A stretch of 64,000 nt of DNA from Capronia americana (GCA_016110215.1 JADWQD010000011.1:310001-374000); one strand, 5' to 3'; shown: positions 21,196 to 32,111, numbered from the stretch's first letter. Program-made: numbers and translations. Notes: generated by a model from the letters alone, not told the origin.

Positions 21196-22395
21196 CTCTG
21201 CGGCGTCAGCAGGCGAGGTGTCTGCGACGTGGTCATGGTGATGTGAAGACCCTCATGTATACGTTGACTATCTCATGGTGGACTTAAAATACGAGGTAAA
21301 GCGTGTTGTGGCATGAAAAAGGTTCGTTAACTGACGTGGTGGACTTGAGATCTTGCGTGCTCGAGCCTGGGATCCCGGCTATACATCGGTCTCACTTTGC
21401 CCTCAACTTCACCTCAGTTTGCTTTGAATTCGCCATGAGGTCTCTCAAATAGACACATTTCCATCCCTTCGATCAAATTAACCATCTTGCGTGAAGTAGC
21501 TACACTCTGGAAGAGCACACCGACAACTTCGTGCACCTTCCAGCGCGACAGGGCACAATTTTTGGCGCCATTCTAAGTCGTTCGGTTAGCGAAAATCGAT
21601 GGGATTCACATTACTTCCAAAACTCTATTATGGTTTAATCCGCTTCTCTTCAGGTCGACAGGACTATTTTCGCGGGGACAGAGGTCACTGCAACACATTT
21701 TGACCGATATGGAGGCGACGCTGCTATCAAGCCGCAGAACATCTTCAATCGCACTCGGCCCGTCTCTCTAAGTATCAAATACCGGAGAAGAGAGCATTGA
21801 CGAGTTTCAACCCCCATAGAACCCACAGATGTAGGGTCATTCTCATTTTCAATGGTATCCTTGAGCACAGGTTCGAATGTCGTCGATTTCCAACGTTTTA
21901 CGGCTTCCATATTTCAGGAGAGTATTCCCGATCACTGGTGTATCATTGAAGCAGCTCGGCGAAGACCTGACCTATTGGATTCTTCACGAGGATGATGGGT
22001 GATCTGGTCGGACAAAAGACACAAGCGCATTCTCATGCTGAACGCCAGAAACACCAGGCTAGACATACATTGTCCAAGCCTCACCACGACTGCACGCCGT
22101 TGAGGGTGCCTTTCCCATAAATCGGGCCTGTCGCTCTGCAGTTCAAATAACGCGACTAGGTACGCCCTTTTTGATTCACTTCTCCACAACGGGCGGCAAG
22201 CTGTGTGCGGATTAGCAGTTTACTCGGTATACTCGGTACTCGGGCTGACAAATCAAGGCAGGCAGCTTCGAGGCTTCCATTTGAGGGAACTAACTTCAAA
22301 ACCTTCGCATGAACCTCTGTGTTGTCAATTCGACCTGGAAACTCCAACTCACGCTTGGGCTTAGAAACTGGACATTGCGACATACGCCTTCGATC
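21196..22395. other. Intergenic, divergent promoters of dlt1 and the DUF1993 gene
   Basis: No supported gene. A minus-strand frame at 21650-21910 (86 codons with an ATG) has no recognisable motif and no splice partner; I do not call it. Confidence 0.45.
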
Positions 22396-22893
22396 ATGCC
22401 TCCTCTGAATTTGTACGACACGGCAGTTTTGCCCATGTTACGCACTCTGAACGTCCTCTCCAAGCTCCTTAAGAAAGGGGAAAACTTCGCCAACACGAAG
22501 GGGTTACCACATTCTGAAATCCTCGAAGGCCGCATTGCGCCTGACATGAACGACCTACCATTTCAAATCCAGACTGCGTCCAATACCGCCAAATTCCTTG
22601 CCGTTCGTGTCGCCGGTGTCGAGAATCAGCCGTGGGAGGACAACGAAAAGACTTTCGATGAGCTGCAGGCTCGTATCGCCAAGGCCGTCCAGTTCCTCGA
22701 GGCGGTGAAACGAGAGGACTTCGAGGGCAAGGAAGGCAATGAGGTCATTATGAGGGACAGGAAATGGGACGCATTGGGCTATGTCAACGAGTTTGCCTTG
22801 CCAAACTTCTACTTTCACGCCGTCACTGCGTACGATATCTTGAGGATGAAGGGTGTGGATGTTGGGAAGGCGGACTGGCTTGGCTGGAGATGA
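22396..22893 (+). CDS. DUF1993 family protein (DinB-like helical fold)
   Basis: Single exon, 165 aa from the ATG at 22396, where homology begins (MPPLNLYDTAVLPMLRTL); an upstream in-frame ATG at 22309 adds unconserved residues. LKKGENFANTKG, RIAPDMNDLPFQIQTASNTAKF, DNEKTFDELQARIAKAV and the C-terminal LPNFYFHAVTAYDILR..GVDVGKADWLG are the block order of DUF1993 (PF09351), a small four-helix family distantly related to DinB/YfiT proteins. A histidine in the last helix (YFHAVTAY) may be a metal ligand. Function is unknown; these are soluble cytosolic proteins shared by fungi and bacteria. Confidence 0.88.
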   Translation: MPPLNLYDTAVLPMLRTLNVLSKLLKKGENFANTKGLPHSEILEGRIAPDMNDLPFQIQTASNTAKFLAVRVAGVENQPWEDNEKTFDELQARIAKAVQFLEAVKREDFEGKEGNEVIMRDRKWDALGYVNEFALPNFYFHAVTAYDILRMKGVDVGKADWLGWR

Positions 22894-23602
22894 TCCGGCC
22901 TTGGAATTGCCCAGGGTGTTATGTGCATCACGAAATCCGAGCACATTACAGTTAGCAGCCGTCTGGCGAACGAGGACCAAGCCGCTTCCTTAAGAAAGAT
23001 GTCAGATACAATTTGCGACTGTTTCTCTGCCGCTCAATTGACAAAATACCGACCCTGGTCTTCCAGTAATTTCTTGGTCGGTTTTCGTCAGTGGAGAACT
23101 GAAGCCGACAATATGCGATGGAGGGTGGTCTCCTTTCGATATCTCCAGGACCTTGAATCGCTGCTCTACTGGAAACAGTGGCTACTCAAGACTACACAAC
23201 TCTTTTCTATTGTGGGTTGATTAGGAGGTTCGCCATCAATAGATCAACGACAAGATCTCTCGACCCTTTCGTCCGACGATCTGATTCTGGTCGTCTACAT
23301 TTCATGAAACCTCCTGAAGAAAACTGCTATGGACAATCGGTACAAGTCAAGCTGAGCAACTCATCAGCACGTTGCCAGATTCCAGTTGAACATTGTGCCA
23401 GCCCAACTATGGCTCGCTCACAGTCTTACTGCACATCGACCTCCTGCCATATCAACTCTTCGACAAGGGTGGTGCTGATGTTTTGTGGCCTGTGACTACC
23501 GCTCCATCCGGATGTTCATCACGACGAAAGCCCTTGCCAATGGCCAGACTCAAGCAAGTTCCGAATATCGGCAGCTGCGAGTAGTAGCCTCTGTCTCCAG
23601 CT
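22894..23602. other. Intergenic between convergent genes
   Basis: No gene or recognisable domain. I looked here for the missing C-terminal domains of the nucleotide-sugar-dehydrogenase-like gene that ends at 23603 and found none in any frame. Confidence 0.55.
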
Positions 23603-24628
23603 TTACGCCGTCCTCGTCGAGCTGTCGGAGTCCTCGCTGAGGTCAAAGGTCGGACTGCCCTTACCAAACTCCTCGTCACCCTCAGAGAGCCCTTCATCCT
23701 CGGATCGCTTGTCATCACTATGATGCTTGTCGTTAACACCTTCCAAGCGCAAGTGTATCAAACTTCTCACAAACTCCTTGTCACTCTCAGAGAGCCCTTC
23801 ATCCTCGGATCGCTTGTCATCACTATGATACTTGTCGCGACGTTCCTCAACACCTTCCATGAGCAAGCGTATCAAACTTCTCAACCAAAAATCCATGAAG
23901 CCATTATGAGAATCGAAAATCTCCACTTGCTCCATCTTTCCCACATGAAACACCGCGTTTCTTCCGAAGACGGATCTGTACAACGAACGGATACTGCTCA
24001 TCGACTCGCGATCAATGCCCGCCACAATCTTGGGGAGTTCATTTATCTCATCATCAATGCCGGCGTCCAGTGGGAGCTGCAGGAATAATATATCATAACA
24101 TTAGCCATTCTCGTCCCCTGGCATGTCCACACCCACGAGGAGACGCCAGAAGCGTATTCTTGAGCCTCGGGACTCGAACCGTTTACTCACCTGAGGTGCA
24201 ACGCCAAGGTGGTGTCCTTCGGCGTGGAACTCGCCGAGGAGCTTCCTGGTCCTGCCCACGTCGGGCACCACGCTCGCCATGATGATGGTGGCGGGGGATT
24301 TTCTGCCCTCGAGGGCCGCTCGAATGAGACACCGCGCCCAGAGCATATCCGTCATCCAGACTTTGAATTCTCTCCCAGTGTAGCGACGCGAGTAGGAATC
24401 CGCAATGATGAAGTGTGTGGCGGAGGAGAGATCGTTCGGGTTTGTCGACCACCAAATGTTCTTGACCGGGTCTGGAGATTCATCCCAGCAGTAGTCGAAG
24501 CCGCAGACGGGATGGACTTTCGCTATGCTTTTGGCGAGGGCGAGGCCGCCGGGCCCGAGTCCTATGACAGCCACTCCGATGTCTTCTTTGACCGGCGGCG
24601 TTGGGGGCGAGTAGTCGCTATTATCCAT
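23603..24628 (-). CDS. Truncated nucleotide-sugar dehydrogenase-like protein with duplicated acidic tail
   Basis: Two exons, 24628-24191 and 24076-23603, with a 114-base intron (GTGAGT donor, CAG acceptor, CTAAT branch), give 303 aa. Residues 17-45 (GVAVIGLGPGGLALAKSIAK) form a Rossmann NAD-binding motif. ATHFIIAD, ATIIMASVVPDVGRTRKLLGEF and, after the splice, INELPKIVAGIDRESMSSIRSLYRSVF follow the order in UDP-glucose/GDP-mannose/UDP-ManNAc dehydrogenases. At about residue 208, where the central domain with its catalytic lysine and cysteine should start, similarity stops. The rest is a charged tail with two copies of a 35-residue unit (RSLI..L..EGV...SDDKRSEDEGLSE.D.EF). So the protein can probably bind NAD but lacks the catalytic and sugar-binding domains. 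It may be a decayed gene that is still open, or a repurposed NAD-binding protein. Family assignment moderate; truncation clear. Confidence 0.68.
23666..23884 (-). repeat. Tandem duplication of about 105-114 bases inside the coding region
   Basis: Copy one is 23666-23770 and copy two 23771-23884. They are nearly identical over the block that encodes SDDKRSEDEGLSE, with a 9-base insertion in the second. Both copies stay in frame, so the duplication lengthened the acidic tail without breaking the gene. High identity points to a recent event. Confidence 0.9.
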
Positions 24629-26269
24629 CGTGTGGCGTCAGGCTTAATGTCTCGAGGGGAGAAGAGTAATTGCGATTCGAGATGGATGGTCGATTTGGTT
24701 CGGGCTTCAGTAACTTGGTTGGAAATTCGGGTTCCAAGTCTGATCGTCTGATGGGGTTCAAGAAGACGTTGTTCTGCTCGCAATTCCGCCGGTGGAAGAC
24801 ATACTTATACTATACAGGTCGGTCCATCACTTGAATTCTGGAAACGGAGTCGTGACAGCTGGACAGCTGGAGACACGCTGGTGACTAACATACTAATACT
24901 CCATGCCCTGGTGGAAACGACATGGCTACCTGCGTTTACACTCCGGTGGTATCTCCCAGTGACAGCAAACGATGGGGGGGATAGTCAGTGTCAAAGGCTT
25001 GGGCAAAGACTCATGATCCGGTCCTCGTTTGCCCTTGCGGTTGCTGTCGCCATTGCGGTCACTTCCCTTTCCAAACAGCCTCGACACGTGGGAGAGAGGG
25101 TTGAAGACGTTTACACAGTTCACGCTCGAGGCCCGGTTCTGAGTAAACTATTGGGTGCGAGACTGACGCAGGGAGTTATCTTCCGGTCTGCTCTGTTGAC
25201 AAGCCAGGTGACCACACACCATGCTGTGAAATGCTTCGCCGTCAACTGAGAGGATCGAGCCTCCAACTATTCCGTACGAGTGATTGCTCCGGGGGCTCGC
25301 AGTTTGTCAGCATCGCCATGAATTGAAATGCACTGCCACCTATCACTAAATGCACCGTGCCGTGTACAGTGATGCAAACGCACCTCTGACCGGTCACTAG
25401 AAAGTGGACGAGATTCCATTCAGAACGTGTCTGCTCGTTCGCTCTCTTTCGCCACCCGTTTCTTTCGCTTTACACAGGTAGCGATCAGGCATTTCCAAAG
25501 AAGGAGATCGGATCAGACAACATTCGCTTCTACAGGCTGTGAGCGTGCTCCTAAGGATTCCTGCGACTCCTGCGACGCGCCGTGTATTAGCCCAGCATTG
25601 CCCAATGGTTGGGTAACACGCGCGATATAAGACCCAAGACACTCTCCCAAGGCCACCTTACAATGCGGACGACCAATGCATCCACATCCAGAAGAAACGT
25701 ACTTCCTAATTCGAAAGGGTTATTAATAAACTCTCGGCAAGATGGGCCGACTCGGTTCGACCTGGACCACGACTACCCCAACTTGGCTCGCCTGATCTCG
25801 CCTCCTATGCTTGGCTCCTTCTATCTATTCACCAGCTGAGAAGGAACGGACACCGCGCCTGCCTGCGACGTAGGATCACGGACGCTGCGAGCCACGATGC
25901 CACGCTGGGGAAATGCTCCTTGCGCAACGAGGAAGTGCCTTGCTTGGCCTACCAGCCGCTACGATGCCCCCGAGGGCTTTGAAAGGACTGGGCTTTCCCC
26001 TTTCCGGAAGGGAGGGAAGCCAAGAGCGCAGAGTTAAGGTACTGTATGTATATAGTAAGTACCTGCTGCGGCTGTGGTGTCAGTTATATTATCTCGGTGC
26101 GCGCAAGATTTACTCAGTTCGAACGTGAATGCGAAGTAAGGTCAAGGCCAAGGTCGAAACCACGCTGAACGAATCTCAATCTCAGTCTCAGCCTGAAGCC
26201 TCACGCACGATCCGAACCTCAGTCTATAATCTACACTCTACCACCCTACAAAACATAAGATAACACAAC
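24629..26269. other. Intergenic, about 1.6 kb
   Basis: No supported gene. The 122-codon plus frame at 24881-25249 and others have no motif. The right end presumably holds the cupin promoter. Confidence 0.5.
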
Positions 26270-26881
26270 ATGTCATCGCCTCCCCGCGACCGCACGATCC
26301 CGCCGGGGATCAAAGACCAGAAGCGCCGGTCCATCACCAACAAAAACACCGGCGAGACCATCACCTGGACGACGTACGGGTACGAGAGCGACGGCAAAGA
26401 AGCGGCCGCCGAGCTAGTGTGCAAACCAGGCGGCGGGCCCCCGATCCACTACCACACGACGTACGCGGAGCGGTTCGAGGCCTTGGACGGCGAGATGGGC
26501 GTGCTGCTAGGCAAGGACCTCGCCAGCCTGCGCACCCTGCACCTCAAGCCGGGCGAGGGCGCCGACATCCCCATCGGCACGGTGCACCGGTTCTTCAACG
26601 ACGGGGACAGCGACGTCACGTTCCGCGGCTACGTGCGGCCGGCGCACCCGGGCTTCGAGCGCAGCCTGTACATCCTGTTCGGGCTGAATAACGACGGGTT
26701 GGCGGATCCCCAGACCGGTATGCCGCGCAGTTTGCTGCACACGGCCCTGATTGGCGACATGAGCGATATGAAGTTCCCGGGCTTTCAGGGCGGGGTGATG
26801 AATTATGTGGGCAGCTTTTTGGCCGCTTATGCGAGGTGGACCGGCGTCGAGGAGGAGTTGTTGAAGAAGTACTGGGATTGA
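26270..26881 (+). CDS. Cupin domain protein
   Basis: Single exon of 203 aa. PPIHYHTTYAERFEALDGEMGV is cupin motif 1 (His-x-His ... Glu), and IPIGTVHRFFNDGDSDV is motif 2 with the third histidine, so the metal site (usually Fe or Mn) looks intact. The beta-strand core is followed by about 70 helical residues ending in EEELLKKYWD. No signal peptide is seen. Cupins act as dioxygenases, isomerases, decarboxylases or sensors; this one cannot be assigned. The first two thirds use almost only G/C at third codon positions, far above the neighbouring genes, which makes long spurious open frames on both strands here. Lack of introns and this base use are compatible with transfer from a GC-rich bacterium, but not proof. 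Confidence 0.87.
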   Translation: MSSPPRDRTIPPGIKDQKRRSITNKNTGETITWTTYGYESDGKEAAAELVCKPGGGPPIHYHTTYAERFEALDGEMGVLLGKDLASLRTLHLKPGEGADIPIGTVHRFFNDGDSDVTFRGYVRPAHPGFERSLYILFGLNNDGLADPQTGMPRSLLHTALIGDMSDMKFPGFQGGVMNYVGSFLAAYARWTGVEEELLKKYWD

Positions 26882-27209
26882 GTTTTGGGCTTGTACTTTC
26901 GCCGCATAGGCGTGCGTTTCGTCCCGGGTGGGTGGGTGTATGGATTTAGAGAGACTTCACGGGCGTTTTGTGTTCTGACTCTATGGACACACCCCCGATA
27001 TTGTGGCGTCGACAGGAAACATCCAGGTAGTTTTATTTCAGGTTTTGTAACAGATGTTCTATCTCGAAAGCCAATGGATGTACTTTTGGTGCTTTTTGGA
27101 TGGAGTGCTGCCAACTTGATCACAGTCAAGGCCCCGTGTACTGTACTTCCACCTTCCGGACGCAGTAGAGTGCCAAAAGTTTCCAACTTTCTATCCGTCG
27201 AACCCCGGT
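26882..27209. other. Intergenic between convergent cupin and monooxygenase genes
   Basis: Shared 3' flank of 328 bases; no feature seen. Confidence 0.6.
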
Positions 27210-28676
27210 TTAAGCTGGAATCTGGTGCTCTTCTGCCGTCACCCCTTTCCTCCACCTATACTGACTTGCTACATGCTCATCAAGCGGGCCGGACTGCCCC
27301 TTGCGCCCATAGAAATTCTCGCGGTACGTGCCCTCGGGGACGGCGTAATCGTCCCAAAACAGACCCCTCTTCCTCAGCTCCGGCACCAGCAGGTCCACAA
27401 CGTCCTCGAAACTGCCAGGAAACACGGCGTAGGCGATGTTGAAGCCATCGACATCAGCAACGTCAACCCACCGTTGCAAACCGTCTGCGACTTGGCTCGG
27501 CGTGCCGACCAGCACGGGCCCATTGCCGCCGATGCTCACGTGTTCGGCAATCGTCTGGCGTGTCCATTTGCCCACGCCGGGACTGAACTTCGCGTAGCTT
27601 TCGACGGTCGCGCGGACGGCGTTGCTCTCGACATACCTCAGCTCTTGGTCTTCTTCGTACTGATTCAGATCGATTCCGGTCCAGCCGCCAAACAGCGCCA
27701 ATGCGCCTTCTAGATCGGCGTACTGCTTGTAGTCGGCATACTTCGCCCGGGCCTCCTCTTCCGTCCTACCTAGAATCGGGGTCACCAGCGCCAGGACCTT
27801 CAGGCTCCGCGGATCGCGTCCGAACTTCTCCCTTGCCAACCTTCTGACGTCTGCAATGTTTGCTTTACACGCTTCGGGCGAATGGTGTGACACAAAGATG
27901 GCCTCGGCGTGCTGCGCCGCGAACAATTTGCCTTTGGAGCTAGTGCCTGCTTGTAATAGCAGGGGTGTGCGCTGTGGCGAGGGCGAGCAGATATGCGGGC
28001 CGGGTACACTGAAGAACTTGCCCCTGTGGTTGATTTGCCGGACGAGAGCAGGATCGCTGTACACGCCCGTCTGCCGGTCTAACTTGACAGCATCATCTCG
28101 CCATGACGACTCAAACAGCTTGTACATCACCTGGATATACTCGTCAGCCATGGCGTAGCGGTCATCGTGCTGTGGTTGAGAAGAATAGCCCATGTTGCGT
28201 GCAGCAGAGTCCAGGTAAGAAGTGACAATATTCCAACCTAAACGGCCGTTGGTGAGATGATCGAGTGTTGAAAGACGGCGAGCAAGGTGATACGGCTGCT
28301 CATACGTCGTCGACACTGTCACGCCGAAGCCGATGGATTTCGTCACAGCTGCCATGGCAGGTATTGAGGCAAGCGGTTCATGCACCGGCCATTGTGCCCC
28401 TGAACGGATGGCAGGATCGAGAGACTGCAAATAGACATCGTAGCCGCCGAGAACGTCTGCAATGAAGATGCCGTGGATCTTGCCACGTTCAAGGAGTTGA
28501 GCAAGGTTCGTCCAATGAGACAATGTGTTGAATTGGTGCGACTTGTCTGCAGGGTGCTTCCATAGCCCAGGAGACTGGTGGCCGGAGCATGTTTCGACGA
28601 AAGCATTCAGAATCCATTGCCTTTTGAGGGGACTCGTCGCTTCATTCAGCCCTTGCGTGCCGTTCGTTGACGACAT
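27210..28676 (-). CDS. FMN-dependent luciferase-like monooxygenase (NtaA/SnaA/DszA family)
   Basis: Single exon of 488 aa from the ATG at 28676; an in-frame ATG at 28727 adds 17 residues without family similarity. WILNAFVETCSGHQSPGLWKHP, LERGKIHGIFIADVLGGYDVY, TVSTTYEQPYHLARRLSTLDHLTNGRLGWNIVTSYLDSAARNMG and PLLLQAGTSSKGKLFAAQHAEAIFV are the standard block order of the flavin-dependent two-component group C monooxygenases: nitrilotriacetate monooxygenase, pristinamycin SnaA, dibenzothiophene-sulfone DszA and alkanesulfonate-like enzymes. These need reduced FMN from a separate reductase, and none is encoded nearby. Fungal members are often linked to use of sulfur or nitrogen sources. The divergent MFS transporter next to it could supply the substrate. 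Strong family call, substrate unknown. Confidence 0.92.
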   Translation of the reverse strand: MSSTNGTQGLNEATSPLKRQWILNAFVETCSGHQSPGLWKHPADKSHQFNTLSHWTNLAQLLERGKIHGIFIADVLGGYDVYLQSLDPAIRSGAQWPVHEPLASIPAMAAVTKSIGFGVTVSTTYEQPYHLARRLSTLDHLTNGRLGWNIVTSYLDSAARNMGYSSQPQHDDRYAMADEYIQVMYKLFESSWRDDAVKLDRQTGVYSDPALVRQINHRGKFFSVPGPHICSPSPQRTPLLLQAGTSSKGKLFAAQHAEAIFVSHHSPEACKANIADVRRLAREKFGRDPRSLKVLALVTPILGRTEEEARAKYADYKQYADLEGALALFGGWTGIDLNQYEEDQELRYVESNAVRATVESYAKFSPGVGKWTRQTIAEHVSIGGNGPVLVGTPSQVADGLQRWVDVADVDGFNIAYAVFPGSFEDVVDLLVPELRKRGLFWDDYAVPEGTYRENFYGRKGQSGPLDEHVASQYRWRKGVTAEEHQIPA

Positions 28677-29461
28677 TGCGGTTGTTGGCGAGTGATTCAG
28701 TGCCTGGTTCTGCGTGTGAACGTGCACAAGGGGACTTCTATTCTTTCCCTATGTAAGTTTAGCAAGACTGTTCCACGCAGTAGTAACGTTGGATTTAACG
28801 CTGGTCTGCATGCATATCCGCGCAGATGTCCGTCCACATGGCGAGGGTTCCGATTTTCGCAGGTAAGCATCACTGGTATAGCGGATGGTGCAATCTGCTC
28901 CACATATCACGACTGCCTTTCTTGCCCTGATGGATACTCGTCTGCAAACTCTACTATTCTTCCTCCAGACATTTTCTTAGCTTGGCGATCCCTACCGTAG
29001 GAACACATCACCCACTCATGATTGGGCAACACCCCTGTGCACTTCCACCGAGACACCGAATCGATGCTGCCCAGGAGCACGGTTCCTGAACGATGGATTC
29101 TGCGTCTCGTGCTGTGGACCTGCAGACAGGATTGAACCAAGTTGCTCGAGAGACGCTCCTTGTCTGCTGTCCCTGTCGGTCTATGGCGTGCTCTTCGTGT
29201 GCTTGACGTCTTTGGGGGGTTCCATTCCGCTCACGAAAAACTGTGCGGCTAGACAATCGCCATGCATGTTGATTGCCACATAACGTCCATCAGCTTACCT
29301 CGGGCTTGTATACAAGTAAGAAGGCTACCTCCCCTTATCTCTTCCGCCAAATTCACGTTGATCTGCTTCTTTCATTAGGTCCGGGCTGTCTTACCCCCTA
29401 TCCAGCAGTTCGGTCTCACGACACTTTCACTTCTTCCGTGCATCAAACTGAATCGTACAAC
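28677..29461. promoter_or_regulatory. Divergent promoter of the monooxygenase and MFS transporter
   Basis: 785 bases between divergent starts. No domain-bearing frame is seen. A shared regulatory region for an enzyme-transporter pair is plausible. Confidence 0.45.
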
Positions 29462-31006
29462 ATGTCGCGGCCAGCTTCCGTCATAGCAAAGCATCCCGAG
29501 CTCCAAGATGTAAGGGAATCGTCGGTACAGAAGCATTCAGGTCAGTCCCTTACCCAACTGACGGGGGGCATAGCTGAACACCCATAGTTCGATGGCATCG
29601 CTCCACCTTCTATAACGCCACAATCCTGGGGCTCTGCAATTTCTCAGCTCCCGGAATCTGGGGAGCAATGAACTCTCTGGGTGCTGGGGGTGAGGAGAAG
29701 CCCTATCTTGTCAATGCCGCGAATGCGTTGACCTTTTGCTTGATGGTGGTCTCTTGCTTCTTCTCCCCTGTGCTCACAAAGTACATTGGGATCAAGGGCG
29801 CTCTCATCTTTGGCACTCTGGGCTATGCTCCATTTGCTGCAGGTCTCTATACCAACAATCGCTTTGGGACAGAATGGCTGGTGCTTGTTGGAGCTGCGCT
29901 GTGCGGCATTTCGGCAGGTGTATTCTGGTCAGCCGAGGCCGCCATCGCTTTGGCATACCCCGAACCGTACAATCGAGGAAAGATATTGGGCTATTGGCTT
30001 ACCTACCGCCTTGGTGGACAGATTCTGGGCGGCGCAATCAACCTTGGCATCAACGTCAATCGCAACGAGGCGGGAAAGGTCAGCTACACCGTGTATTTGG
30101 TCTTCATCGCGCTGCAAGCGCTGGGCCCATTCGTAGCGTTGCTACTGAACCGGCCCCACAAAGTCGAGCGGACCGACGGCCTCAAGGTCGAATTGGCAAT
30201 CCTGGACCATCCTTGGCGCGAGATTAAGGCAACGACGAGGGCGTTCTTCTCGAAGAAATACCTGCTGCTAATCTTGTTTATTGGTCAGGCTGTATACGCA
30301 GAAGCCGTCTTCTTCACGTACCTCTCGTTGTGGTTCACGGTCCGAGCCCGTGCCCTGGGCTCCTTCTTGTCTGGAATCATTGCTGTGACTTGTGGCAATA
30401 TCCTCGGCCGATATCTTGACCGCACAAAGACATCAATGAAGTTCAGATCAAGAAGTGCATTTCTGATAATTGTGGTGCTCCAAGGCGGATGGTGGATTTG
30501 GGCGACAGTCCTTGTGACGAAATTCCGCCACTCAAGACCTTCGTACGATTGGACAAGCAGCGGCTTCGGTCACGCATTTGTCCCGTTCTTATTCTTGACC
30601 GCGGGTTTCCAGATGAATTACCTCTTCTGCTATTTCCTGATAGGTCAGTTGGCCATAACGCCGGCGGAGATCATTCGGTATGCCGCGTTGCTTCGTGGGT
30701 AAGAAATGCTCCCTTTCCTTTCCGGTTAAACAAGCTGACGAACCTAGCACGGAATCGGCCTGGCAAGCTGTCAGCTATGGCTTGAATTCAATCAAGGTCT
30801 TTGCTGAAGTGGGCGGCGTATATATCAATTTCGGATTATGGGCGATGGCTTTGGTCCCGACATGGTTGGTTGTCAGACACTTTGGCAACGACGCCATTGC
30901 TTCCGCAGCGGGGACCGACGATAATCTTGCCGTTGAGAGATCCTCAAATTCGGAAAGCACATCTGCCGATCAGGTCATCGAGACAGTGATTGAGAAGAAT
31001 TCTTGA
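29462..31006 (+). CDS. Unc93-like major facilitator superfamily transporter
   Basis: Three exons, 29462-29540, 29588-30698 and 30748-31006, with introns of 47 and 49 bases (482 aa). After a 30-residue cytosolic lead, STFYNATILGLCNFSAPGIWGAMNSLGAGG is the fungal Unc93/DUF895 first span and loop. About eleven to twelve spans follow, including ANALTFCLMVVSCFF, LIFGTLGYAPFAAGLYT, WLVLVGAALCGISAGVFWSAEAAIALAYPE (the usual conserved loop), GKILGYWLTYRLGGQILGGAINL and the last pair in exon 3. Substrates of fungal members are not known. The gene is divergently transcribed from a flavin monooxygenase, suggesting uptake of its substrate or export of its product, which is inference. The tail is acidic and Ser-rich. 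Confidence 0.88.
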
Positions 31007-31416
31007 CGGGGCACTGCAGTGATGGATGGCTGTGAGCAATTGTTCTCGGCAACTGGTGGACGCCGTGCTCCTCCTCAGATATTCTAGATAGCGTCTCAAG
31101 GGCTTATCTTGGGCTTTAGCTGTCGATACTTCATTCAATCAATGCGACAGGTCGTTGGGGCTGTAATAGCAGAGCGCCGACAAGAAGAAGCGTAGGCAAG
31201 AGCATGAAAGGTGACTGACAATTAGGCGGGCAGAGGCGCTAGTACGCTAGTGGTCCACGAGGCCTTGGCATGTTTTTCTCCTTTGCGTCACTGTGAAAGC
31301 CAACATACAGCGCTTTACTAGAGGGCGGGACTGATTGATGAGAGCAGGAGCAGTAGACTGGAGCCAAGTCGCTAATTTGTTTTGTGCTGGCATTTGTCGA
31401 GCAGGTCCAGTCTGAA
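31007..31416. other. Intergenic, MFS gene to PTH2
   Basis: 410 bases holding the 3' flank and the PTH2 promoter; nothing else seen. Confidence 0.6.
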
Positions 31417-32111
31417 ATGAGCTCGACCATGGCTGAAAAAGCCCCTCCCTCACTTACCGCTGTCGCAGTTTCTTCCCTCATCCTCGGCCTGCTGGCAGGC
31501 TACTTCATCGGCCAAGGATCAAGTATTGGCGTCTTTGGGGGCTCCGGCGGCTCAAAACAGGTCAAGAAGAGCTGGCCGAACAGTTACGATGTCAAAGTCC
31601 ACGCCGACTCAAGCGACGACCAGGCGGATGACGAGGAGGAGGCAGACGAAGAGGAGGAGGACGGGGATGGGAAAGAGCTGATGGATTTTAAGGACTCCAA
31701 TGAGGAAGTCAAACTTGTCCTAGCCGTGCGAACAGACTTGGGGATGGGAAAAGGTGAGGCAGATTTCCTTACGCAGTGGAGGCTCCTGGCTAATCCCTCC
31801 CTCCAGGCAAAATTGCAGCTCAATGTTCTCACGCGACGCTTGCCTGCTACAAATACCTACTCAACCACGTTACCTCAGCTCCCATGCTCAAACGTTGGGA
31901 ACGGGGAGGACAACCCAAAATCGCAGTGCAAGTCAAGTCTGAGGAAGAATTGGAGACACTGCAAGCCCAGGCGATGAGCTTGGGGCTCTGTGCAAGGATC
32001 ATACACGATGCAGGAAGGACACAGATCGCTGCTGGCAGTGCCACGGTCCTGGGCATACTAGGTCCCAAGAGTGTGGTTGATCAGGTTACAGGACACTTGA
32101 AGCTCTTGTGA
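31417..32111 (+). CDS. PTH2: Peptidyl-tRNA hydrolase 2 (Pth2/Bit1)
   Basis: Two exons, 31417-31753 and 31807-32111, with a 53-base intron (GTGAGG donor, CTAAT branch, CAG acceptor), 213 aa. A membrane anchor lies at about residues 13-33 (VAVSSLILGLLAGYFIGQG), followed by a poly-acidic linker (DEEEADEEEEDGD). The catalytic domain starts at KLVLAVRTDLGMGKGKIAAQCSHATLACYKYLL, the family signature, and the exon junction falls inside GMGK|GK. It continues QPKIAVQVKSEEEL, HDAGRTQIAAGS and ends VLGILGPKSVVDQVTGHLKLL. It frees peptides from prematurely released peptidyl-tRNA. The N-terminal anchor is typical for fungal and animal Pth2 and suggests the mitochondrial outer membrane or another membrane surface. 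Strong assignment. Confidence 0.95.

Noticed and set aside
24155..24185. tRNA T-loop-like GGTTCGAGTCCCG on the minus strand
   Set aside because: The flanking bases do not form a T stem and no acceptor or anticodon stem is found; it lies within an intron.
26419..26740. Open frames on both strands inside the cupin gene
   Set aside because: They come from the extreme G+C third positions of the cupin gene and read as Ala/Arg/Pro-rich noise.
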